Shown here piece after piece: positions 58,265-64,000 of a stretch of 64,000 nt of DNA (positions are counted from its first letter, which is position 1; every line of letters begins with the position of its first letter). Under the pieces are notes generated by a model. The model made no database searches, was not told the DNA's origin, and saw only the letters and a program-made list of their open reading frames with translations. The stretch is from UBA4742 sp002403895 (GTDB lineage Bacteria; Actinomycetota; Acidimicrobiia; Acidimicrobiales; Acidimicrobilacustridaceae), in NCBI GenBank assembly GCA_036823295.1, contig DAISGD010000008.1:1-64000 (forward strand), written 5' to 3'. The translations under genes and the position numbers were made by a program.

Positions 58265-58284
58265 GATCTTGACGAGATCCTGAC
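58265..58284. promoter_or_regulatory. Candidate regulator site upstream of the DUF4118 gene
   Basis: GATCTTGAC (58265-58273) and GATCCTGAC (58276-58284) are direct repeats with an 11-bp step (GTCARGATC read on the minus strand), 47 bp before the ATG. This form fits an OmpR-family regulator such as KdpE. Confidence 0.5.
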
Positions 58285-58354
58285 GCGAGTCAGGCGGTGT
58301 CTGTCCGCCAGAATCTTGCGCGGTAGGCAAGAACTCGGCGCCGAAACCGTTGTT

Positions 58355-58996
58355 TCAGCGGGAGGCGATGCCGGCGAGGACCTGATCCACCAGGGTCTCG
58401 GCGTCGGCGGGGCGCAGCGGCTTGCCCATGATCAACTGGCGGTAGAACACCACGCCCATGACTTGATCCAGGGCGAGCGAGCAGTCGATGTCGGGCCGCA
58501 GGTCCCCCCGGGCGATGCCCCGTCGCAGCACTTGTTCGGCCTCGAGACGGCGGGGGGCCAGGAACTGCTGGCGGAACAATTCGGCCAGCTCCGGATCACG
58601 TTGGACCTCAGCCAGTAGCGTCGCCCCGATCTCGGCGCTGCGGGGCTCGAGCCCCCGGCTGACGGCGCCTCGCAGGATCGCCACCAGATCGGCGCGGGTG
58701 TCGCCGGTGTCGGGATGGGGCACCGACGCCTTCACCGTGCGGATGGCGTCGAGGATCAGCTCGGCCTTGGACGACCAGCGCCGGTAGAGCGTCGCCTTGC
58801 CCACCCCGGCTTGGGCGGCCACGCCCTCCATGGTGAGCCGGGCGTAGCCGACGTCGACCAGCAAGTCGAGGGTGGCATCGAGGATGGCGGCGTCCGCTTC
58901 CGCGCTGCGGGGGCGGCCGGGGCGCCGGTCGGCGACGACCCCGATCTCGGCCTCGGCTTCCGTGGCCCGGTCGGGTGAACTCACGCCGGCCATCAT
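58355..58996 (-). CDS. TetR-family transcriptional regulator
   Basis: About 213 residues. N-terminal HTH (DATLDLLVDVGYARLTMEGV, AAQAGVGKATLYRRWSSKAE) with the typical TLYRRW helix and a C-terminal ligand domain (TetR_C AcrR-type). Its ATG overlaps the stop of the preceding exporter gene (ATGA), so it is translated with it. This suggests it represses the exporter and itself, released by the exported drug. Confidence 0.92.
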   Translation of the reverse strand: MMAGVSSPDRATEAEAEIGVVADRRPGRPRSAEADAAILDATLDLLVDVGYARLTMEGVAAQAGVGKATLYRRWSSKAELILDAIRTVKASVPHPDTGDTRADLVAILRGAVSRGLEPRSAEIGATLLAEVQRDPELAELFRQQFLAPRRLEAEQVLRRGIARGDLRPDIDCSLALDQVMGVVFYRQLIMGKPLRPADAETLVDQVLAGIASR

Positions 58997-60732
58997 GACG
59001 GAATCAACGAGGAGGCGCCGCGACCCACCTCGTCCTCCGTCTCGTCGTCGGCGTCGTCGGCGTCGTCGTCGGTGTCGTCCACCACCGGACGGGCATCGGT
59101 GAGATCCACCGACGCGGTCCCGTCGAACACGTTCGGGGTGCCGGGCTCGATTCCTTCGTCGGCCGACTCGGGAGCCCGAGCGGGCAGGAAGAAGAGCGCC
59201 ACCAGGGCACCCGTCAGGGCGATCACGGCCCCGACCACGACGCCACGGTGCATCCCGTCGACGAAGGCGCTCCGGGCTGCGTCACCCAGGGCCTGGCCCT
59301 GGACACCCCCGATAGCCTTGGCCGTCCCCATGGCGGCGCCGATCGAGTCGGAGACCCTGGCCGCCACATCAGCGGGGACCGAGGCGCCCGAGGCCCTGAC
59401 CGACGCGGCCATCGAGCTGGCGAAGACCGACGAGTACACGCTGCCGATGATGGCGACGCCAAGGGCGCCACCCACCTGGCGGGTGGTGTCGTTGACGGCG
59501 GACCCCACCCCGGCCTTGTCCCGCGGCAGCGAGCCCATGATCGACTCGGTGGCCGGGGCCATGGTCAGGGCCATGCCGGTGGCCATGATGACGAAGGCGA
59601 AGAACACCGGCGTGTACCCGGCCGAAGGCTCGACCTGGGTGATGACCCAGAGGCCGGTGGCCACCGTCAGCAGGCCGGCGGCGACAACGAGCTTGGTACC
59701 GAAACGCTCGGCCAGCTTGGCGCTCTGGGGGGCCACGGCCATCATCACCACCGCGAAGGGGATGATGCGCACGCCGGCGGCCAGGGCGGAGTAGCCCAGC
59801 ACCGACTGCAGGTACTGGGTGAGCAGGAACAGCGAACCGAACAGGGCGAAGAAAGTGAGGGTCACGGCCAGACTGGCGGCGGTGAAGCGGGGGTTGGAGA
59901 AGAACGACACGTTGAGCATCGGGTGGTCGCTGTGCAACTCCCAGGCGATGAACGCCCCGAGGACGACGATGGCGACGCCGAACCCGACCAGCGTGGCCGG
60001 CGAGGCCCAGCCCTTGGAGGGAGCCTCGATGATCGTCCACAGCAGGGCGGTGAGCCCGGCGATGGAGAGGAGCGCGCCCAGCGGGTCGAGCTTGGGGGCC
60101 GAGGGATCCTTGGAGGTGGGGACGAACAGGCGGCCGCCGATAAGGGCGAGGATCACGATCGGGACGTTCACCAGGAACACTGAGCCCCAGTAGAAGTGCC
60201 CCAGCAGGTAGCCGCCGGCCAGCGGGCCGATGGCGATGCCCATGGCCGAGAAGCCGGCCCAGATGGCGATGGCCCGGGCCCGCTCGGTGGGCACGGTGAA
60301 GACGTTGGTGACGATGGACAGGGTCGCCGGCATGATCAGGGCGGCGCCGATGCCCATGACGCAGCGGGTGGCGATCAGCTGGCTGGCGGACCCCGCCGTG
60401 GCGGACAGTACCGAGCCGAAGCCGAAGATGAGCAGGCCGATGGACAGCGCCCCCCGGCGGCCGAACCGGTCACCCAGGCTGCCGGCGGTGAGGAGCAAGC
60501 CGGCGAACACGAGGGTGTAGCCGTCCACGATCCACTGCAGCTGGCTGGTGGTGGCGTGCAGGTCGGACACCAGCGTGGGGAGCGCCACGTTGAGGATGGT
60601 GTTGTCGACGCCGATGACGACGAGGCTCATGCACAGCACGGCCAGGGTCCACCAGCGACGGCGGTACACGTGGTCGTCAACGGTGGTAGGCGCGTAAGCG
60701 GACGTCTGGGTGGCGAGATTGGCGTCGGTCAT
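58993..60732 (-). CDS. MFS multidrug exporter, DHA2 (EmrB/QacA) family
   Basis: About 579 residues with 14 membrane helices. It shows GSLGDRFGRRGALSIGLLIF (motif A), LPTLVSDLHATTSQLQWIVDG read in parts (VSDLHATTSQLQWIVDG), and the acidic Asp/Glu tail of about 45 residues (DDTDDDADDADDETED), probably cytoplasmic. Proton-driven efflux of hydrophobic compounds. RBS AAGGTGACCGG before ATG. The next gene is the coupled TetR. Confidence 0.92.
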   Translation of the reverse strand: MTDANLATQTSAYAPTTVDDHVYRRRWWTLAVLCMSLVVIGVDNTILNVALPTLVSDLHATTSQLQWIVDGYTLVFAGLLLTAGSLGDRFGRRGALSIGLLIFGFGSVLSATAGSASQLIATRCVMGIGAALIMPATLSIVTNVFTVPTERARAIAIWAGFSAMGIAIGPLAGGYLLGHFYWGSVFLVNVPIVILALIGGRLFVPTSKDPSAPKLDPLGALLSIAGLTALLWTIIEAPSKGWASPATLVGFGVAIVVLGAFIAWELHSDHPMLNVSFFSNPRFTAASLAVTLTFFALFGSLFLLTQYLQSVLGYSALAAGVRIIPFAVVMMAVAPQSAKLAERFGTKLVVAAGLLTVATGLWVITQVEPSAGYTPVFFAFVIMATGMALTMAPATESIMGSLPRDKAGVGSAVNDTTRQVGGALGVAIIGSVYSSVFASSMAASVRASGASVPADVAARVSDSIGAAMGTAKAIGGVQGQALGDAARSAFVDGMHRGVVVGAVIALTGALVALFFLPARAPESADEGIEPGTPNVFDGTASVDLTDARPVVDDTDDDADDADDETEDEVGRGASSLIPS

Positions 60733-60748
60733 CTTCCGGTCACCTTTT

Positions 60749-60814
60749 CGATACGGGAGTGTCTCGATACGTAGGAACCGGAACCTATCCGCCCCTATTC
60801 CGAAACACTCCCGT
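60749..60814. promoter_or_regulatory. Candidate operator region of the DHA2/TetR operon
   Basis: ACGGGAGTGT (60753-60762) and ACACTCCCGT (60805-60814) form a perfect 10-bp inverted pair, centres 52 bp apart, and both halves extend into a shared CGGGAGTGTYTCG. In addition CGATACG appears twice in direct orientation (60749-60755, 60765-60771). It starts 17 bp upstream of the exporter ATG. Confidence 0.6.
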
Positions 60815-60867
60815 TCCGTATTGTGACGTTGGTCTCGTCGCCTTTCTTACGTCCGCCGTACGTCGGG

Positions 60868-61869
60868 TCAGATGACGCTGGTCAGCACCAGGCCCGCGGT
60901 GACCGCCGCGATGCCGATCCGGTACCAACCGAAGATGGCCAGGCTGTGGTGCTCGAGGTAGGTCACCATCCAGCGGATGGCCACCACCGCCGAGACGAAA
61001 GCCACCACCAGCCCCACCAGGGGGGCCAGCACCCCGAACGTGCTGATGACCTCACCGCCGTTCTTGAGTCCCTCGTAGATCGTGCCGGCGCCGAGGGTCA
61101 GCAAGCCGAGCAGGAAGCTGAACTCGATGGCCGCCGACAGGCTCAGCCCGACGGCCAGGGCGGCGATGATGGTGACCAGCGATCGACTGGTGCCGGGCCA
61201 CAGCGCCAGGCACTGGGCGGCGCCGACGATGAGGGCCTGGCGGATGGTGATGGTGTCGAGGACGCGGCCGCGACGCTCCTCTTCCAGGCGGCGCCGGCTG
61301 CTGAACCCCACGAGCAGAGATCCGCCGATCAACCAGGCGATGATCACCGGCCACACGCCGAGCAGATGATCCCGGATCGGGTGTTCCAGGCCCACCCCCA
61401 ACACGGCGGCGGGCAGGAAGGCGATCAGCACGCCGATGGCCACCTGGCGACCGTGAGGGTCACGACCCAGGATCCCCTCGGCCATGGAGCGGAGCCGACG
61501 GTGATAGAGCAGCACCACGGCCAGGATGGCGCCGGCCTGGATGGTGATGGCGTAGGTGTCGGCGGCGTCCTTGGTCTCCGAGGTCTGGCCGATGCCCATG
61601 GCCCGCTGCACCACCAGAAGGTGCCCGGTCGAGCTCACGGGGAGGAACTCGGTGACGCCTTCGACCAGGCCCAGCACCACCGCCTTGGGGACGTTGAGCT
61701 CGTTCGGCGTATCGGACGACGAGGACGAGGCCTGCGCCCGGGCCACCGCGGCCGCGGCCGGGGCCGAATGAGCCGAGCCCACCCAACCGGCCAGGACGGC
61801 GACACCGAACAGGACGGCCACGACGAGCTGACGATGGCGAGACGCGGGGGGGTTCGCGGCGGCAGGCAT
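60868..61869 (-). CDS. uppP: Undecaprenyl-diphosphate phosphatase
   Basis: Recycles the lipid carrier for cell wall by removing one phosphate from undecaprenyl diphosphate; overproduction gives bacitracin resistance in other species. About 333 residues from ATG 61869. The core motifs GLVEGVTEFLPVSSTGHL and ALWPGTSRSLVTI are intact, with eight membrane helices. An N-terminal extension of about 60 residues with one extra hydrophobic segment (LVVAVLFGVAVLAGWVG) and an Ala/Ser-rich loop precede the core, longer than usual for UppP. Confidence 0.93.
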   Translation of the reverse strand: MPAAANPPASRHRQLVVAVLFGVAVLAGWVGSAHSAPAAAAVARAQASSSSSDTPNELNVPKAVVLGLVEGVTEFLPVSSTGHLLVVQRAMGIGQTSETKDAADTYAITIQAGAILAVVLLYHRRLRSMAEGILGRDPHGRQVAIGVLIAFLPAAVLGVGLEHPIRDHLLGVWPVIIAWLIGGSLLVGFSSRRRLEEERRGRVLDTITIRQALIVGAAQCLALWPGTSRSLVTIIAALAVGLSLSAAIEFSFLLGLLTLGAGTIYEGLKNGGEVISTFGVLAPLVGLVVAFVSAVVAIRWMVTYLEHHSLAIFGWYRIGIAAVTAGLVLTSVI

Positions 61870-61943
61870 CGGGTGACGGTAGCAATCCCCCGCCATGGCC
61901 CGGGACGCCCGAGAACTCTGAAGCCGGGTCGAGGCGGGCCGGG

Positions 61944-61990
61944 ATCTCTGAAGCCAAAACGACACCAGTCGTCGGAAACCTTGCAGAGAT
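61944..61990. terminator. Two-stage hairpin (repeat family copy 2)
   Basis: Outer arms ATCTCTG (61944-61950) and CAGAGAT (61984-61990) extended by AAG/CTT with one bulge, then GCCAAAAC, then inner stem CGAC (61960-61963)/GTCG (61968-61971) with loop ACCA. Same design as 27073-27115. It follows the arylsulfatase stop on the minus strand. Confidence 0.6.
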
Positions 61991-62018
61991 GGTGAGCCGA
62001 GGCCCGCGGTCGCCCGGG

Positions 62019-63563
62019 TCAGCTCATGGCGGCGATGGGTTGCTTGGGCGGGTACTTGCCGTAGGTGCGGAAGTGGTTGGCGATGCCGCTGGTGAAACTG
62101 TCGATGTAGGCCAGCTTGCGGATCATGTAGCTGCGGCTCTCCTTGGGATCGAGGTAAAGGTTGTAGAGCCGTCCGTGGGTGTACTTCTGGGTCACGCCGG
62201 TGAAGCCGCCCAGGTTGAGGCAGTCACGATCGTCGTCCGACGTCGACGCCACCATGAACTTCCACTCCCCCACCCGCAGCGCCGAGAACACGTTCGTCAG
62301 CCAGTAATAGAGGTACTTCCGGTTCGACTCGCCATCGGGGTCGAGCAGGAACGAGGTCTGGTCCACCCCGTCGATGTAGCGGTCGGAGGGCATGGCATCG
62401 GCGGCACCGGCCAGGTTGAGGATGGTGTTGAACAGGTCCATCTGCGAGAACACACCGTCCGATGCCCGGTCAGCAGCGATCATGCCCGGCCACGTCATGA
62501 TGGCCGGCACCCGCTGGCCGCCCTCCCAGGTGGAGCCTTTGGCGCTGCGGAACGGGGAGTAGGCGGAGTCGGGCCAGGTCTCCATCTCCGGACCGTTGTC
62601 CGAGGAGATGAAGATCAGCGTGTCGTCCATCTGGCCGGTCGCCTCCAGCTCGGCCACCAGGCGCCCCACGATGTCGTCGAGCTCGATGATCGTGTCCTTG
62701 TAGGGGTGCTTGGCCGGCGACGAGCCAAGGAATCGCTCGTGGGGGTAGTTGTCGAAGTGGGCACCGCGGGTGCAGTGGTAGAGCAGCCAGGGCTTGCGCG
62801 CGGCCGGCTCGGGCTGGGCCATGCGCCGGATGAAGTCGAGGGAGTAGTCGGCCCACTTGTCGTCCAGCAGCGAGAGCACCGGGATGGTGACCTCCTCCAC
62901 GTTCTCGGTCTCCCCGCCCCGGGTGGCGTGAACAAAGCACTTGTTGAACGGCAGGTTCTCCACCCAGCGGGTCCGCTCCTCGCTGTAGACGATCTCCGGG
63001 AAGAAGTTCGGGTCGCGCCACTCCGTGTACATGTCCGACACGGATAGGAATCCGTAGAAGTCATCGAAGCCCACGTTCTGCGGCTGACTCTCGACGTTCT
63101 CGCCCATGTGCCACTTGCCCACGGCCTGGGTGATGTACCCGGCGTCCGACAACAACTCGGGGAGGGTCACCTCGCCATCGAGCCCGCCCGGCTGGCCGTA
63201 CATCGGAGGGCGCAACAAGCCGTGGCGCATGGGCAACCGCCCGGTCATGAGCGACGCCCGCGACGGGGTGCAAGACGGCTCCGAGTAACACGACGTGAGC
63301 ATCAGGCCACGCCGAGCAAGCTTGTCGATGTTGGGGGTCGGCGCGCCCACCGCCACGCCACCGCCGTAGCAACCGAAGTCCCCCCAACCGACGTCGTCGA
63401 AGAGGATGACCAGCACGTTGGGCTTCTTGCCACTCCCGCCGCCACCGGCCCGGTAGGCGTCGAGCGCAGCCTGAGCCCGTTTCTCCTGGCCCTCGAGCAC
63501 GAACCTCGGCTCGAGGTTCTCGGCCGTTCGCACGGTCTCGGCCACTACTGGATCATGGGCCAT
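62019..63563 (-). CDS. Arylsulfatase (formylglycine-type sulfatase)
   Basis: Hydrolyses sulfate esters. About 514 residues from ATG 63563 with GGGGAG upstream. Metal motif ILFDDVGWGDFG, FGly signature SCTPSRASLMTGR (Cys98, to be converted to formylglycine), VGKWHMGEN, SSDNGPEMETWPDS (metal Asp-Asn). No signal peptide is visible, so it may be cytoplasmic or intracellularly activated. A formylglycine-generating enzyme is not in the window. Divergent from an alkylsulfatase start, 145 bp away, suggesting joint use of sulfate esters. Confidence 0.93.
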   Translation of the reverse strand: MAHDPVVAETVRTAENLEPRFVLEGQEKRAQAALDAYRAGGGGSGKKPNVLVILFDDVGWGDFGCYGGGVAVGAPTPNIDKLARRGLMLTSCYSEPSCTPSRASLMTGRLPMRHGLLRPPMYGQPGGLDGEVTLPELLSDAGYITQAVGKWHMGENVESQPQNVGFDDFYGFLSVSDMYTEWRDPNFFPEIVYSEERTRWVENLPFNKCFVHATRGGETENVEEVTIPVLSLLDDKWADYSLDFIRRMAQPEPAARKPWLLYHCTRGAHFDNYPHERFLGSSPAKHPYKDTIIELDDIVGRLVAELEATGQMDDTLIFISSDNGPEMETWPDSAYSPFRSAKGSTWEGGQRVPAIMTWPGMIAADRASDGVFSQMDLFNTILNLAGAADAMPSDRYIDGVDQTSFLLDPDGESNRKYLYYWLTNVFSALRVGEWKFMVASTSDDDRDCLNLGGFTGVTQKYTHGRLYNLYLDPKESRSYMIRKLAYIDSFTSGIANHFRTYGKYPPKQPIAAMS

Positions 63564-63708
63564 GGCGCTGCACTCCCCGGGGTTGCGATCGACCGCCGGG
63601 AATCTAGTCCACCGCCCGAGCAGAAACTGACAGTCACACTGCCAGGTTTTCCGAACCGAACCGGCGTAGCACGGCAGGGCTACGCTCCGACGCCGACAGG
63701 GGGGAACC

Positions 63709-64000
63709 ATGGGATCCGAGCCCAGAGAGGCGAGCGCGGCCACGCAGGCAGCCAACGAGGCGATGCGCCTGACGCTGCCGTTCCAGGACCGGGCCGACTT
63801 CGCCGACGCCCGGCGCGGCTTGGTCGCCACCCTCGATGAACCCGTGATCCGCGCCACCTCCGGCCGGGTTGTGTGGGACCTCACCCCCTACGCCTACCAA
63901 TCCCTCGACGCCGACTGCCCCTCGACGGTGAACCCGAGCCTGTGGCGCCAAGCACAGCTGAACTCCATCCACGGCCTCTTCGAGGTCACCGACGGGATCT
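63709..64000 (+). CDS. Alkylsulfatase, BDS1/SdsA-like metallo-beta-lactamase type (N-terminus only)
   Basis: About 97 residues are visible, then the window ends. ATG 63709, RBS AGGGGGGAA. Sequence reads FQDRADFADARRGLVATLDE, GRVVWDLTPYAY, PSTVNPSLWRQAQLN and IHGLFEVTDGI, the typical N-terminal start of SDS-type zinc alkylsulfatases (SdsA1, BDS1). The metal site (HTHxDH) would come later, outside the window. Removes sulfate from linear alkyl sulfates in relatives. Confidence 0.85.
   Translation, partial: MGSEPREASAATQAANEAMRLTLPFQDRADFADARRGLVATLDEPVIRATSGRVVWDLTPYAYQSLDADCPSTVNPSLWRQAQLNSIHGLFEVTDGI

Noticed and set aside
1..64000. CRISPR arrays, rRNA, insertion sequences, phage structural genes
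   Set aside because: No regularly spaced repeats, no rRNA-like stretches and no transposase or capsid-like proteins were seen.

Overview
This 64 kb window looks like an ordinary chromosomal stretch of a high-GC actinobacterium. GTG and TTG starts are common, genes are short-spaced, and neighbours often overlap by ATGA or TGATG. The markers are actinobacterial: a resuscitation-promoting-factor-type protein, lipoprotein-type L,D-transpeptidases, an RskA-like anti-sigma factor, a TIGR03086 protein, and a MurA with Asp in place of the catalytic Cys. The protein styles (alternative-type ValRS, SodB-type iron SOD, SARP-like regulators) make me lean towards Acidimicrobiia, but this is an inference; no rRNA or tRNA is present to prove it.

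Layout. 1-3.0 kb: a membrane class III adenylate cyclase cut by the left edge, a nearly gene-free 0.6 kb stretch and a tyrosine integrase, the only mobile-element gene seen. 3.0-15.8 kb: metabolism and housekeeping (acyl-CoA dehydrogenase, MFS exporter, cysS, valS, MscS channel, Fe-SOD, Rpf-like protein, DMT exporter, ogt, FAD desaturase-like protein). 15.8-19.4 kb: an envelope cluster with a secreted protein of unknown function, a Lipoprotein_15 protein, and an ECF sigma/anti-sigma pair. 19.4-28.4 kb: rhomboid protease, enoyl-CoA hydratase, mscL, meaB, two tandem paralogous TPR proteins with a C-terminal SARP-like DNA-binding region, a NifU-type scaffold and murA. 28.5-40.4 kb: MFS transporter, two convergent L,D-transpeptidases, a small hydrolase and J-domain pair, an internally duplicated acidic protein, an acyl-CoA mutase large subunit, two unusual secreted or repeat proteins, glpX, an SDR and a membrane protein. 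40.6-49.1 kb: a cadherin/L-type-lectin exoprotein, a desaturase-P450 pair, TIGR03086, a membrane molybdopterin oxidoreductase, a tail fragment of an enoyl-CoA hydratase, and the two-domain Sua5. 49.2-58.2 kb: a complete kdp locus on the minus strand (a kinase-less DUF4118 protein, a small TM protein, kdpF, A, B, C, a long hairpin, then kdpD and kdpE). 58.3-64 kb: a DHA2 exporter with its TetR regulator, uppP, an arylsulfatase, and the start of a divergent alkylsulfatase.

How it works together. The best-supported unit is potassium uptake: KdpFABC is the pump and KdpDE the sensor and regulator. Two sets of direct repeats with 11-bp periodicity upstream are candidate KdpE sites. Cell-wall functions recur (MurA, UppP, two L,D-transpeptidases, Rpf). 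Fatty-acid and acyl-CoA functions also recur (acyl-CoA dehydrogenase, enoyl-CoA hydratase, mutase, MeaB, desaturase), but they are scattered rather than in one operon. The divergent arylsulfatase and alkylsulfatase suggest use of sulfate esters.

I did not find a clearly new defence or biosynthetic system. The most novel items are the tandem TPR/SARP-like regulators with a perfect palindrome between them, two families of structured intergenic repeats, the kinase-less KdpD-like protein, and a possible CTG-started hydrophobic peptide beside the integrase.
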